From an uncultured Lachnospiraceae bacterium (GTDB lineage: Bacteria; Bacillota; Clostridia; Lachnospirales; Lachnospiraceae), in NCBI GenBank assembly GCA_945864145.1, contig CAMBAN010000021.1, positions 1-33,912 of the forward strand: a DNA stretch of 33,912 nt, given 5' to 3'. Position numbers and translations under genes: made by a program. Under the pieces are notes generated by a model. That model was given only the letters and a program-made list of their open reading frames with translations. It searched no databases and had not been told where the DNA came from. Every line of letters starts with the position of its first letter. Within the stretch, counting starts at the first letter, position 1. This document shows positions 6,875-16,215 of this stretch, piece by piece.

Positions 6875-7649
6875 TGCCAAGCACCTCCTCCGTCAAAGAC
6901 TGATAGGCACTTGCTACTTTTCCCTTTGGGTCATGCTGATAGATGCTGACGCCCTCTGCCGAAATCTCGGCAGCTCTTACGGAAATCGGAATACTATTCT
7001 CAAATATCCTTACTTTGCTTCCATAATTCTCAATCAGTAATGCACTGATGTCCTTTGCATAATTTGTTCTGCTGTCAACCATGGTCAGCAAAATACCCTC
7101 AATGGACAGCTTCGGATTTATCTGACGCTTCACCTTACCAATCGTCTTAATAAGCTGTTCCAGACCTTTCACTGGCAGATATGCCGCCTGTACCGGGATT
7201 AAGATACTATCCGCACAGGCAAATGCATTTATGGTTATCATGCCAAGTGAAGGCATACAGTCAATCAGGATATAATCATATCTTTCTTTCACCTGCTCTA
7301 TGTAGGAACGCATCACAAGCTCTCTGCTCATGACATTTACCAAGGATACCTCCAGACCGGATAATTCGATATTGCCCGGCATAAGGTCAATTCCTTCCTC
7401 ATGCCTTAAAATACCGTAATCATCTTCCATTTCCACATCATTGATGATATTTGCCATCACAGTCGCAAGTGTTTCCTCCAGCTTGTCCGGCTCTGTAAAT
7501 CCTAGACTTGCAGTCAAGCTACCCTGTGCATCGGCATCTATCAGCAGAACTCTCTTTCCCTGCTTTGCTAATCCTATTCCCAAATTACTTGTTGTGGTGG
7601 TCTTTCCGACTCCACCTTTCTGATTTGCGATTGCTATAACTCTACACAT
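6867..7649 (-). CDS. ParA family partition ATPase
   Basis: A 260-residue Soj/ParA-type ATPase. The deviant Walker A QKGGVGKTTTT is at residues 9-19, the A' motif LLIDADAQGS at about 35-44, and the Walker B-type LIDCMPSLG near 127-135. There is no N-terminal HTH, so it is of the small Soj-like kind. It forms dynamic nucleoid-bound patterns and moves ParB-DNA complexes. Its last codons contain the ribosome site of parB, so the pair is coupled. Confidence 0.93.
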   Translation of the reverse strand: MCRVIAIANQKGGVGKTTTTSNLGIGLAKQGKRVLLIDADAQGSLTASLGFTEPDKLEETLATVMANIINDVEMEDDYGILRHEEGIDLMPGNIELSGLEVSLVNVMSRELVMRSYIEQVKERYDYILIDCMPSLGMITINAFACADSILIPVQAAYLPVKGLEQLIKTIGKVKRQINPKLSIEGILLTMVDSRTNYAKDISALLIENYGSKVRIFENSIPISVRAAEISAEGVSIYQHDPKGKVASAYQSLTEEVLGNE

Positions 7650-7669
7650 GATAAATTCTCCTTTGCTTT

Positions 7670-7849
7670 CTACTGATTTTCTTTTACGTTGCTTTTTCTG
7701 ACTTCCACATAAGCCCTGTGGAATTTCTTTGTTCCTTTATTCGGGTATAAATCTGAAAACTCTGTTACTTCAATCTTGGGATTTCTCTGCAAAATCTTCC
7801 CAAACCATTTAATATCATTCTTTGTTCCCATCAATCGAACTTTTAACAT
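7670..7849 (-). CDS. Small ICE protein, DUF3970-like
   Basis: A 59-residue basic protein (MLKVRLMGTKNDIKWFGKIL start) resembling the DUF3970 group of short proteins found next to parA in related elements; the assignment is by recall. The ATG at 7849 overlaps the stop of the upstream gene (TGATG) and has GGAGGAG seven bases before it, which favours it over an in-frame TTG three bases earlier. Function unknown. Confidence 0.6.
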   Translation of the reverse strand: MLKVRLMGTKNDIKWFGKILQRNPKIEVTEFSDLYPNKGTKKFHRAYVEVRKSNVKENQ

Positions 7850-8322
7850 CAATCTGCTCCTCCAAACAGGGCATACAGTTTCCGGTTATAGGTTGCATAT
7901 TCCGGATACCGGATTTGTATCGCCTGCCAAAAATACGGTGCGTAGGCACAGCAGAACAATTCTTCCACCGTATACTGCCTACACTCATTGATCTGCTCCT
8001 CTGCGTCCTTGTAATCGTCAACGCTTGGTGTACCGTTGCAGTACAGATTAAACGCCATTCTGACTACTTTCACGCTTCCGCTGGTCTGCCAGCCTTCCTG
8101 TAAACATTCTGTCTTTACACAGCCTGTCTTAAAATCATAAATGCGGTTCGCATTTCTTCTGGTATCATCACTAATGCCAAGACAATAGCAAAGTGCCTTG
8201 TGGTATACATCCTGATACCTTACTTCTTTTAATTTCTCGTAGTAGAATTTCTCATGTGCTTCACTGATAAAAATAATGCTCTCTTTCTTTGTGTTTTCTG
8301 CTCCTAACGCTGTACTATTCAT
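7849..8322 (-). CDS. DUF6075-like ICE protein
   Basis: A 157-residue soluble protein, Cys- and Tyr-rich (FYYEKLKEVRYQDVYHKALCYCLG near residues 25-50). It resembles the DUF6075 family carried by Lachnospiraceae and Clostridium elements; the name is from recall. The ATG has GGAGGAA nearby. It is the outermost element gene before the lysS junction and probably starts the replication/partition operon (this gene, DUF3970-like, parA, parB, repA, DUF6050-like). No function can be read from the sequence. Confidence 0.6.
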   Translation of the reverse strand: MNSTALGAENTKKESIIFISEAHEKFYYEKLKEVRYQDVYHKALCYCLGISDDTRRNANRIYDFKTGCVKTECLQEGWQTSGSVKVVRMAFNLYCNGTPSVDDYKDAEEQINECRQYTVEELFCCAYAPYFWQAIQIRYPEYATYNRKLYALFGGAD

Positions 8323-8440
8323 GCTTTATTCCTCCAATTCTTTATTTTTGACCATAACCACACTCGCAGCGTAGCTGCTCGTTGTCGCGGCATTCGCCAA
8401 ATGCTCATGCAAGCATGGCACTTGGCTCATTGCAACACGC

Positions 8441-8480
8441 AAAAAGGACACTTCCAAATTCTCACTTGGAAAGTGTCCTT
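8441..8480 (-). terminator. Intrinsic terminator between lysS and the ICE genes
   Basis: On the minus strand a 14-bp stem (AAGGACACTT core, with one bulged T) is followed by TTTTT. It lies downstream of lysS and the presumed attachment site, so it would stop transcripts of the argF-lysS operon from running into the element. Confidence 0.8.
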
Positions 8481-8515
8481 GAAGTACAAAATATAAAATT
8501 GAATGTCGCACAAAA

Positions 8516-8545
8516 CGTATTATTAAGTATTATTCCGTATTATGC
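8516..8545. repeat. Three 10-bp tandem repeats at the ICE end
   Basis: CGTATTATTA, AGTATTATTC and CGTATTATGC stand in a row directly beside the 11-bp repeats. They may be further integrase or excisionase binding sites. Confidence 0.5.
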
Positions 8546-8576
8546 GTAGCAAATTTGTAGTAAATTTGTAGTAAAT
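8544..8576. repeat. Three 11-bp tandem repeats, candidate integrase arm sites
   Basis: GCGTAGCAAAT followed by two exact copies of TTGTAGTAAAT. Short direct repeats of this kind, 40-70 bp inside a junction, are typical arm-binding sites of Tn916-family tyrosine recombinases. Together with the next about 40 bp up to the lysS stop codon they mark the right end of the element. The integrase gene itself is not in the window. Confidence 0.6.
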
Positions 8577-8620
8577 CACAACTTGTAATCGCTGAAACCC
8601 TTGATTTTACTGGATTTATT
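8577..8620. other. Presumed ICE attachment junction at the 3' end of lysS
   Basis: The stretch between the arm-like repeats and the lysS stop codon changes abruptly from chromosomal operon to element. Integration directly after (or across) the last codons of a conserved gene is usual for such elements and leaves the gene intact. The core cannot be defined without the other junction. Confidence 0.45.
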
Positions 8621-10235
8621 TATCTAAAGACTTCATCGTCGGGAACAGCAACACATCTCTAATCGCCTGGCTATCTGTTAACAGCATAACCAATCTGTCG
8701 ATACCGTATCCGATACCGCCTGTTGGTGGCATACCGATGCTAAGAGCATTTAAGAAATCTTCGTCTGTATGCTGAGCTTCGTCGTCGCCGGCTTCTGCGT
8801 TCTTGTCCTGCTGAGCGAAACGTTCTCTCTGGTCGATTGGATCGTTTAACTCAGAGTATGCGTTACACATTTCCCAGGTGTTGATGAATAATTCAAAACG
8901 CTCTACCTTGTCCGGGTCACTTGGTTTCTTCTTGGTAAGTGGAGAAATGGCAAGTGGATGATCCATGATGAAAGTAGGCTGGATTAAATTCTTTTCACAA
9001 TACTCTTCGAAGAAGAGGTTGATGATATCGCCCTTTGTATGGCGCTCCTCAAATTCGATGTGATGCTCTTTTGCAAGAGCCTTTGCTTCTTCGTCAGAAG
9101 CAACTGTATCAAAATCAATGCCTGCATATTTCTTGATGGCATCGTTCATAGTCAGTCTTTCAAATGGCTTTCCTAAGTCAATTTCAATGCCGTTGTAAGA
9201 AATCTTTGTGGTACCACAAACCTTCTCAGCAACGTATCTGAACATACTCTCAGTTAATTCCATCATTCCTTCATAATCTGTGTATGCCTGATATAACTCC
9301 ATAAGAGTGAACTCAGGGTTATGTCTGGTATCAACACCTTCATTACGGTATACACGACCAATTTCGAATACTCTTTCAAGACCACCTACAATCAGTCTCT
9401 TTAAGTAAAGCTCTAAGGAAATACGAAGCTTTACGTCCTCATCTAAAGCATTGTAATGTGTCTCAAATGGTCTTGCGGCTGCACCACCTGCGTTTGAAAC
9501 AAGTGTTGGAGTCTCTACTTCCATGAAATCACGGTCTGCCAAGAAGTTACGGATTTCTTTGATAATCTTTGATCTCTTGATAAATACTTCTTTGCTTTCC
9601 TGATTCATGATAAGGTCAACGTATCTCTGACGGTAACGAGTGTCTGTATCTGTAAGTCCATGGAACTTTTCAGGAAGAATCTGTAAGCTCTTTGCAAGCA
9701 TGGTCATCTCTACTGCATGGATAGAGATTTCACCTGTCTTTGTTCTAAATACATATCCCTTGATACCATAAATGTCACCAATGTCAGATTTTTTGAAATC
9801 AGCATAAGGCTCTTCACCGATAGCATCTCTTGCAACATATACCTGAATATTTCCCTTTAAATCCTGAATATTGCAGAAGGAAGCTTTACCCATGACACGT
9901 TTGAACATCATACGTCCGGCAATGGAAACCATGATTGGACTTGCATCCATGATTTCTCTTCTCTCATTATAATCCTGATTCAGCACTTCTTTCGCCTGTG
10001 CCTCATCCATACCAGTCACATCCGGCTCTTTTCTGCCTGCAAGAAGCTTAGCTTCATGTGCGGTATAAAGCTCCTTTGCATCGTCTGTATGATGTGTCTG
10101 ATCATATTTTGTAATCTGGAAAGGATCTTTGCCTGCTTCCTGAAGAGCTGCTAACTTCTCTCTTCTTACCTTTAATAACTGGTTAATATCCTGTTCCTGA
10201 TTTTGTCCGTTCTTGTTATTCTGTTCCTGTGCCAC
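8616..10235 (-). CDS. lysS: Lysyl-tRNA synthetase, class II
   Basis: Cytoplasmic class II LysRS charging tRNA-Lys. It has an N-terminal OB-fold anticodon-binding domain (about residues 85-200) and a class II core: motif 2 around [21 protein letters not shown] and motif 3 [26 protein letters not shown] at the end. The length of about 540 residues includes a 40-residue charged N-terminal extension. A GTG start at 10235 is preferred because GGAG lies eight bases before it; an in-frame TTG at 10241 is only two bases from GGAG. It is the last gene of the argF-lysS operon, 30 bases after greA. The mobile element sits just past its stop codon. Confidence 0.97.
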   Translation of the reverse strand: MAQEQNNKNGQNQEQDINQLLKVRREKLAALQEAGKDPFQITKYDQTHHTDDAKELYTAHEAKLLAGRKEPDVTGMDEAQAKEVLNQDYNERREIMDASPIMVSIAGRMMFKRVMGKASFCNIQDLKGNIQVYVARDAIGEEPYADFKKSDIGDIYGIKGYVFRTKTGEISIHAVEMTMLAKSLQILPEKFHGLTDTDTRYRQRYVDLIMNQESKEVFIKRSKIIKEIRNFLADRDFMEVETPTLVSNAGGAAARPFETHYNALDEDVKLRISLELYLKRLIVGGLERVFEIGRVYRNEGVDTRHNPEFTLMELYQAYTDYEGMMELTESMFRYVAEKVCGTTKISYNGIEIDLGKPFERLTMNDAIKKYAGIDFDTVASDEEAKALAKEHHIEFEERHTKGDIINLFFEEYCEKNLIQPTFIMDHPLAISPLTKKKPSDPDKVERFELFINTWEMCNAYSELNDPIDQRERFAQQDKNAEAGDDEAQHTDEDFLNALSIGMPPTGGIGYGIDRLVMLLTDSQAIRDVLLFPTMKSLDK

Positions 10236-10265
10236 GTCCAAAACTCCTCTCTGTCTTTCTGAGAC

Positions 10266-10754
10266 TTAGTCCTCTTTAAAAATATCTAAAATAGTATACT
10301 CGATTTCTCCTGCAGGTGCTTCAACAGTTACAACGTCACCCTTCTTTGCACCGATTAATGCTTTTCCAAGTGGAGACTCATTGGAAATCTTACCCTTTAA
10401 GCTGTTTGCCTCTGTTGCACCAACAATTTTGAAGTTCATCTCATCGCCGAACTCGTTGTCCTTTACGCGTACAGTTAAACCAAAGCTTACCTTTCCTAAG
10501 TCGTTTGATTCTTCCTCTGTATCAACAACTTCTACGTTCTTTAAAATTGCCTCTAACTCTTCGATTCTTGCTTCGATGTCACGCTGCTCGTCCTTTGCTG
10601 CATCGTATTCAGCATTCTCTGATAAGTCTCCCTGCTCTCTTGCTTCCTTGATTTTCTGAGCTACTTCTCTTCTTCTGTTTACTTTCAGTTCATGTAATTC
10701 GTCTTCGTACTTCTTTAAGCCTTCACGTGTTAATAAATTCTTCTTTGCTTCCAT
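10266..10754 (-). CDS. greA: Transcription elongation factor GreA
   Basis: A 162-residue GreA, close to the usual 158. The N-terminal coiled coil (residues 10-75) carries the conserved tip SENAEYDAAKDEQ. Its acidic residues reach the RNA polymerase active site and stimulate cleavage of backtracked transcripts. The C-terminal FKBP-like domain contains the family ending SNESPLGKALIGAKKGDVV. It stands directly before lysS and 61 bases after dusB, with no terminator, in a greA-lysS order common in Firmicutes. Confidence 0.97.
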   Translation of the reverse strand: MEAKKNLLTREGLKKYEDELHELKVNRRREVAQKIKEAREQGDLSENAEYDAAKDEQRDIEARIEELEAILKNVEVVDTEEESNDLGKVSFGLTVRVKDNEFGDEMNFKIVGATEANSLKGKISNESPLGKALIGAKKGDVVTVEAPAGEIEYTILDIFKED

Positions 10755-10815
10755 GCGATTGCACCCTTTCGTTCTCTATATTTTTTATATCATTAAAGCC
10801 ATTTTTCCTAATAAA

Positions 10816-11793
10816 CTAAGACATTATAGCTTTTTTTCCTATGAGTGTCAAGCTAGCCTCCAGGTCTTCAAACGTCTCTATTTCATTTACCTGCTGCCTG
10901 AGCTTTGCTGAATGTGGGTATCCGGCTGTATACCAGGCAATGTGCTTACGCATCTCCCGCATACCGATGTACTCACCTTTGTACTTAAGTTGTAACTGTG
11001 CATGACGTAAAATCGTACTCCTGACTTCTTCCAAAGAAGGGCGCTCCGGCATGACTCCTGTATCTAAATATTGCGTGATTTCTTTAAAAATCCATGGATT
11101 TCCGCGGCTTGCCCGTCCTATCATAATACCGTCACAGCCTGTTTCCTCCACCAGCTTTTTAGCAGTATAGGCATCTGTCACATCCCCATTTCCAATGACA
11201 GGAATGCTTACTGCTTCCTTTACCTGTCTGATGATATCCCAATCAGCTTTTCCTGAATAATACTGTTCTCTGGTGCGTCCATGCACTGCTACTGCTGCCG
11301 CACCACAGGCTTCTGCGATTTTTGCGATTTCTACTGCGTTCACATGCTCATCATCAAAGCCTTTTCTGATTTTTACCGTCACAGGCTTGTCGATGGCTTT
11401 TACCAAAGCGGTGATGATTTCCTCTACCAGCTTGGGATTTTTCATGAGTGCACTTCCCTCATGATTGTTCACAACCTTGGGAACGGGACAGCCCATGTTG
11501 ACATCTAAAATGGCAAATGGTCTTTCCTCTATTCTTTTTGCCGTTTCTGCCATGATATCCGGCTCTGAGCCAAAAAGCTGTAAAGAAACAGGCTGCTCGT
11601 CCGGATGAATTTCCAAAAGTGCTTCTGTATTTTTATTGTTATAATGCACTGCCTTGGCACTGACCATTTCCATGCATAAAAGACCTGCGCCCTGCTCTCT
11701 GCACAATAACCGAAAAGGTAAATCCGTTACACCTGCCATCGGAGCTAATATTACATTATTCTCCAAGGTGACATTTCCTATCTGTAATTTCAT
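10816..11793 (-). CDS. dusB: tRNA-dihydrouridine synthase, DusB type
   Basis: A 325-residue FMN enzyme that reduces uridines in the tRNA D-loop. It shows the N-terminal LAPMAGVTDLPFR flavin motif, the active-site loop NMGCPVPKVVNNHEGSAL with the catalytic Cys, RKGFDD, AVHGRTREQYYSG, GNGDV for phosphate binding, and DGIMIGRASRGNPWIF. The C-terminal helical domain contains the typical MRKHIAWYTAG. It is ten bases after coaX and part of the same operon. Confidence 0.95.
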   Translation of the reverse strand: MKLQIGNVTLENNVILAPMAGVTDLPFRLLCREQGAGLLCMEMVSAKAVHYNNKNTEALLEIHPDEQPVSLQLFGSEPDIMAETAKRIEERPFAILDVNMGCPVPKVVNNHEGSALMKNPKLVEEIITALVKAIDKPVTVKIRKGFDDEHVNAVEIAKIAEACGAAAVAVHGRTREQYYSGKADWDIIRQVKEAVSIPVIGNGDVTDAYTAKKLVEETGCDGIMIGRASRGNPWIFKEITQYLDTGVMPERPSLEEVRSTILRHAQLQLKYKGEYIGMREMRKHIAWYTAGYPHSAKLRQQVNEIETFEDLEASLTLIGKKAIMS

Positions 11794-11802
11794 GAAAAAC
11801 CT

Positions 11803-12573
11803 CTACTTACAATTCTTTTCATAAATGATACGAAGACCTTCCAAGGTCAACGCACTGTTGTATTCCTGAATAAGTGTGGTTTCCTCGGCAATGATACGAC
11901 CAAGTCCACCTGTTGCTACCACCTTCATATTTTTGTAGCCACTTTCCTCTGCTACCCTTTTGATAATATATTCTGCCTGACCAATCTGTCCATAGACAAG
12001 TCCTGCCTGCATACTGGAAATTGTTTCCTGCGCCAGAATAGACTTTGGCTTCTTAATTTCAATCTCAGGAAGCTTTGCCGTATCCTCCCAAAGAGCCTTG
12101 GCAGAAATGCGGATTCCCGGTGCAGTAATACCTGCTGTAAAACAGCCATCCTCTGTCACCAGGTCATAAGTAGTCGCTGTACCGAAATCAATCACAAGAA
12201 TTGGTCCGCCATAAAGCTCATAGGCAGCAACAGCATCTACAATTCTGTCAGGTCCGATTTCTCTTGGATTTTCCGTCACAATGCGAATACCTGTCTTTAC
12301 ACCCGGTCCTACCGTTAAAATATGCGGATGTACATATCTTTTGACAGCTCCTGTCAAAGCATGCATAACATTTGGTACGACGCTTGCAATAATCACACCT
12401 TCAATTTTTGCAATCTCTACTTTATTCTTATTCAAAAGCTCTGTAATCATGACACCATACTCATCAGAGGTTCTTGGCATCTTGGTCATCAGACGAAATG
12501 TGGTAATCAGATTTTTCTCCTCATAAACGCCAAACGTAATATTTGTGTTTCCTACATCAACTACTAGAATCAT
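11803..12573 (-). CDS. coaX: Type III pantothenate kinase
   Basis: A 256-residue CoaX of the ASKHA fold. It phosphorylates pantothenate in the first step of coenzyme A synthesis. Visible motifs are [12 protein letters not shown] at the N-terminus (phosphate 1), [16 protein letters not shown] with the catalytic Asp region, DFGTATTYD (phosphate 2), [21 protein letters not shown] and the C-terminal VVATGGLG. Its ATG overlaps the stop of the DUF6145 gene (ATGA), so translation is coupled. It stands next to birA, a frequent arrangement in Clostridia. Confidence 0.95.
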   Translation of the reverse strand: MILVVDVGNTNITFGVYEEKNLITTFRLMTKMPRTSDEYGVMITELLNKNKVEIAKIEGVIIASVVPNVMHALTGAVKRYVHPHILTVGPGVKTGIRIVTENPREIGPDRIVDAVAAYELYGGPILVIDFGTATTYDLVTEDGCFTAGITAPGIRISAKALWEDTAKLPEIEIKKPKSILAQETISSMQAGLVYGQIGQAEYIIKRVAEESGYKNMKVVATGGLGRIIAEETTLIQEYNSALTLEGLRIIYEKNCK

Positions 12574-12932
12574 ATTTCTTCCTGCTCCTTTAACAGCTCA
12601 TCAAAACTTTCATGTTTGATAAAAACACGATAATACATACTTAAGGACTCTAACAACTCCTGTCTATGCATTCTGATTTCCTTTACTAAAAGACCACTGC
12701 TGATTTCATCATATAAAAGGTCCTCTTCATAGCATTCCGTATCAAAGCTGACACTTCCATCCTCTTCAAATACAATAGAAAACACACCGCCTACTTCCTC
12801 TGTAAAGAGAACGCAGATAATATGGAGCTCGTCCTGAATAGACTTGGGAATACTCTTAAACTGTTCATTAAAATAATATTTCTTTTCGTACGCATTTGCA
12901 CCGCACAAAACGATACGTTTGTCATTTTCCAT
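12570..12932 (-). CDS. DUF6145-like protein
   Basis: A 120-residue acidic cytoplasmic protein with no signal or membrane segment. It resembles the DUF6145 family, restricted largely to Lachnospiraceae, by recall. It begins [20 protein letters not shown] and is rich in Glu and Asp. It lies between birA and coaX, with 17 bases before it and a 4-base overlap after it. The tight packing suggests a link to cofactor metabolism, or merely co-transcription. Function unknown. Confidence 0.7.
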   Translation of the reverse strand: MENDKRIVLCGANAYEKKYYFNEQFKSIPKSIQDELHIICVLFTEEVGGVFSIVFEEDGSVSFDTECYEEDLLYDEISSGLLVKEIRMHRQELLESLSMYYRVFIKHESFDELLKEQEEI

Positions 12933-12949
12933 AACAAAACCAACCTTTC

Positions 12950-13930
12950 CTATACATAACCATAAATACCACGAACAGAGACCTCACCTGCATACACAGC
13001 AATCAGCTCGCCATCCTTTTCCACTAACAGCTCACCCTTTTCATTTATGCCCTGTGCCACGCCTTCATACTCACCCTTCGGGTCAAGCACACGTACCTGT
13101 TGTCCACGGTTAAGCAAAAATCCATTATACTTTTCCAAAAGTCCGGACATATCCCAGGTCTTTTGAAAAATCTCATAATTCTTTTCAAAATAGTACATAA
13201 CTCTTGCCACCAGCCTGGAGCGGTTTGCCTTTTTTCCTGTCTCTAAAAAAATAGACGTAGCTGTGTCCTTAATATCTTCTGCAAAAGAGGTCTGATTGAC
13301 ATTGATACCAACACCGGGTACAACGTAGTGAATAGACTCCATATCTGTGCTCATTTCTGTCAAAATACCACACATTTTCTTTTTGTTAATCACAATGTCA
13401 TTTGGCCATTTAATACCAACGATATCTCCGGTAAGCTCCTGAACTGCCTCTAACACTGCAAGAGCCATAACTAAGGTAATACCGCTTGCCTTATCAGGTG
13501 TACACCTTGGACGCAAAAGCAGAGACATGTAGATAGATTCCCCCGCCGGTGAAATCCATGCACGTCCCCGTCTTCCTCTTCCTGCATTCTGCCTGTCAGC
13601 CACAACAAGGGTACCTTCCCGGGCACCCTCTTCTGCCAGTTGCTTCACATCTACATTAGTAGAACCTGTCTCCTTATGAAAAAACAGATTCTTGCCCATA
13701 GATGTCGTTTCCATATGTCTGGCAATTTCCATACCAGACATCATATCATCATTTTCCTGCAATAAATATCCTTTATTATTTACCGCCTCTATTTGGTAGC
13801 CTTCCTTTTCCAGCTGTTTGATGGCTTTCCATATCGCTGTACGGGAAACTCCAAAATGTTCACAAAGCTCCTGTCCGCTGACATAGGTGTCAGCTTCTGC
13901 AAGCATCTGTAATAATTCTTCTTTTTTCAT
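12950..13930 (-). CDS. birA: Bifunctional biotin ligase / biotin operon repressor
   Basis: A 326-residue BirA of the two-domain kind. The N-terminal winged HTH (residues 1-60, GQELCEHFGVSRTAIWKAIKQLEKEGY) allows repression of biotin genes. The catalytic domain has the biotinyl-AMP loop GRGRRGRAWISPAGESIYMS and the KWPNDIVINKKKMCGILTE motif. The short SH3-like C-terminal domain follows. It activates biotin and attaches it to carboxylase carrier proteins. It starts three bases after argF. Confidence 0.95.
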   Translation of the reverse strand: MKKEELLQMLAEADTYVSGQELCEHFGVSRTAIWKAIKQLEKEGYQIEAVNNKGYLLQENDDMMSGMEIARHMETTSMGKNLFFHKETGSTNVDVKQLAEEGAREGTLVVADRQNAGRGRRGRAWISPAGESIYMSLLLRPRCTPDKASGITLVMALAVLEAVQELTGDIVGIKWPNDIVINKKKMCGILTEMSTDMESIHYVVPGVGINVNQTSFAEDIKDTATSIFLETGKKANRSRLVARVMYYFEKNYEIFQKTWDMSGLLEKYNGFLLNRGQQVRVLDPKGEYEGVAQGINEKGELLVEKDGELIAVYAGEVSVRGIYGYV

Positions 13931-13933
13931 GTT

Positions 13934-14926
13934 CTAATTTGCTCCAAGTGTAGCAGCCATAACTGCCTTGATTGTATGCATACGATTTTCTGCTTCATCA
14001 AAGACAAGAGACTGTGCAGACTCAAATACCTCATCTGTCACTTCAAGCTCTGTAAAGCCATATTTTTCACCCTGCTCCTTACCAATCTTTGTCTTCAAAT
14101 CATGGAAGGCTGGTAAGCAGTGTAAGAAAACAGCCTGTTCCCCGGCATTCTGCATAACTTCCTTTGTTACCTTATAAGGAGTCAACACCTTGATACGTTC
14201 CTCCCATACTTCCTCAGGCTCGCCCATAGATACCCATACATCTGTGTAAATGACATCTACACCTGTTGTGCCTGCCTTTACATCCTCAGTCAGGGTAACG
14301 CTTCCGCCTGACTCTGCTGCATATTCCTTACAAAGTGCTACAAGCTCAGCATTTGGGAAGTATTCCTTTGTCGTGCAGGCTGTAAAATGCATACCAAGCT
14401 TTGCACAGGCAATCATTAAAGAATTTCCCATATTGTATCTGGCATCTCCCATATAAGTCAGCTTAATGCCCTTTAATTTACCAAAATGCTCACGAATCGT
14501 CAACATATCAGCCAACATCTGTGTCGGATGGTACTCGTTTGTCAAACCATTCCATACAGGAACACCTGCATATTCTGCAAGCTCCTCTACGATAGACTGC
14601 TCAAAGCCTCTGTATTCAATGCCCTCATACATTCTTCCAAGCACTCTTGCTGTATCTGCAATGCTTTCCTTTTTACCAATCTGAGAGCCTGTTGGGTCAA
14701 GATAGGTAGTTCCCATTCCCAAATCGTGTGCTGCTACTTCAAAGGAGCATCGGGTTCGCGTACTGGTCTTTTCAAAAATGAGTGCAACATTCTTACCTCT
14801 TAAAGTGTCATGAGGAATACCCTTTTTTTTCTTTTCCTTATACTCACTTGCCAAATCGATGAGGTAAAGAATTTCCTCTTGTGTAAAATCTTTAAGTGTT
14901 AAAAAATGACGTCCTTTTAAGTTCAT
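13934..14926 (-). CDS. argF: Ornithine carbamoyltransferase
   Basis: A 330-residue OTCase making citrulline from ornithine and carbamoyl phosphate, in arginine synthesis or in the reverse arginine deiminase pathway. The carbamoyl phosphate motif [16 protein letters not shown] is at residues 55-70, with [12 protein letters not shown] and the ornithine-side HCLPAFHD near the C-terminus. It is the first gene of the argF-lysS operon, with GGAGGAG upstream. No arc genes are nearby, so direction of use cannot be told from context. Confidence 0.96.
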   Translation of the reverse strand: MNLKGRHFLTLKDFTQEEILYLIDLASEYKEKKKKGIPHDTLRGKNVALIFEKTSTRTRCSFEVAAHDLGMGTTYLDPTGSQIGKKESIADTARVLGRMYEGIEYRGFEQSIVEELAEYAGVPVWNGLTNEYHPTQMLADMLTIREHFGKLKGIKLTYMGDARYNMGNSLMIACAKLGMHFTACTTKEYFPNAELVALCKEYAAESGGSVTLTEDVKAGTTGVDVIYTDVWVSMGEPEEVWEERIKVLTPYKVTKEVMQNAGEQAVFLHCLPAFHDLKTKIGKEQGEKYGFTELEVTDEVFESAQSLVFDEAENRMHTIKAVMAATLGAN

Positions 14927-14961
14927 ACGCTCCTCCGTTCCTCTGCAGTATTCGTCTGCAA

Positions 14962-14991
14962 ATTATCTCAAGTTTTTCATTATTGTGTCTA
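14962..14991 (-). promoter_or_regulatory. Candidate promoter of the argF operon
   Basis: On the minus strand TAGACA and GATAAT stand 18 bases apart, about 35 bases before the argF start. There is no terminator hairpin after patB, so some read-through into argF is also possible. Confidence 0.5.
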
Positions 14992-15003
14992 TTCTACTAC
15001 TTT

Positions 15004-16188
15004 TTACAGACTTGGGCAACTTGAAACTGCGGTTCGGATACGCTTTAATGCCTCCTCTAAGGTTTTTCTCGGACAGGCGATGTTGATACGCTCAAAGCCC
15101 TCGCCCTCAGGTCCGAAAATATCCCCTTCATCCAGCCATAATCCTGCTTTTTCTTCAATCAGCGTATGTAATGCTTCCTTAGTGAGTCCTAATGCTCTGA
15201 AATCCAGCCAGATTAAGTAAGTTCCCTCCGGCTCGATGAGCGTTATCTGTGGCAGCTCTTTTTTCAGATACTCTCTCAAAAAATCCAGATTTTCCTTTAA
15301 ATATACCTTTAACTGCTTTAACCATTCCTCTCCATAAGTATATGCCGCCTTACAGGCTACAATACCGGGCAATCCTACCTGACTATAGCCTGCCTGTGCT
15401 ACTGCTCTCTCAAACTGTTTTCTTAATTCTTCGTTTGGTATAAAAATGTTGGAAATCTGGAGCCCCGCCAAATTAAAGCTTTTACTTGGTGAAGTGCAAA
15501 GAATGGAAATCTGTTCAAATTCCTTTTTAATGCTTGCAAATACCGTATGGGCAAAGCCTGGAAATGTAAAATCACAATGTATTTCATCGCTTACCACAAG
15601 CACATGATTTCTGACACATATGTCACCTATTTTGGTTAACTCCTCCTTTGTCCATACTCTGCCAACCGGATTGTGAGGATTACAAAGTAAAAACAGTTTC
15701 GTTTTCTTTTCTACAATTTGTCTTTCAAAATCCTCAAAGTCAATTTCATAGTGTCCATTTTTTAATACTAAGGAATTTACCGCCACTTTTCTGTCGTTTA
15801 CTTCAATCGTCTCTCTAAAAGGATAGTAAACAGGTGACTGGATAAGTACGTAATCTCCTTTTTTCGTATAAGCCCTGATGGCCTGTGCGATGGCAAATAC
15901 GACACCCGGTGTCTTTACCAGCCATTCCTCCTTTAATGAATATTGATGCTTTTGTAAAAACCATTTCTGAATTGCTTCAAAGTAATCCTTTTTACTTTCA
16001 CTATATCCATAAATGCCGTGTTTCACACTTTTTTCTAACGCTTCTATAATTTCAGGGGCAACCATGAAGTCCATATCTGCTACCCAAAGTGGTAAGATGT
16101 TTTCGTCTCTTCCTCTTTCCACTGCAAAATCATATTTTAACGAATTAGTATTTTTACGATTAATAATGGTATCAAATTGTGAACTCAT
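15004..16188 (-). CDS. PLP-dependent C-S lyase, MalY/PatB family
   Basis: A 394-residue fold-type I PLP enzyme of the MalY/PatB group. These cleave cystathionine or cysteine (beta-elimination), giving homocysteine or sulfide. NPHNPVGRVW, SDEIHCDF (PLP-ring Asp) and SPSKSFNLAGLQ (Schiff-base Lys) are all present. It has a good ribosome site, GGAGGC, seven bases from ATG. Being last in the amidohydrolase-metN-metI-metQ unit ties it to sulfur amino acid use. In principle it could also be a histidinol-phosphate-type aminotransferase, but the motifs favour a C-S lyase. Confidence 0.9.
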   Translation of the reverse strand: MSSQFDTIINRKNTNSLKYDFAVERGRDENILPLWVADMDFMVAPEIIEALEKSVKHGIYGYSESKKDYFEAIQKWFLQKHQYSLKEEWLVKTPGVVFAIAQAIRAYTKKGDYVLIQSPVYYPFRETIEVNDRKVAVNSLVLKNGHYEIDFEDFERQIVEKKTKLFLLCNPHNPVGRVWTKEELTKIGDICVRNHVLVVSDEIHCDFTFPGFAHTVFASIKKEFEQISILCTSPSKSFNLAGLQISNIFIPNEELRKQFERAVAQAGYSQVGLPGIVACKAAYTYGEEWLKQLKVYLKENLDFLREYLKKELPQITLIEPEGTYLIWLDFRALGLTKEALHTLIEEKAGLWLDEGDIFGPEGEGFERINIACPRKTLEEALKRIRTAVSSCPSL

Positions 16189-16215
16189 AATGATTGCCTC
16201 CTGTCTACTTATATT

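Noticed and set aside
8326-8511. 61-codon minus-strand ORF between lysS and the DUF6075-like gene
   Set aside because: It runs straight through a strong terminator hairpin and through the ribosome site of the next gene, has no good ribosome site of its own, and its product looks like non-coding translation.
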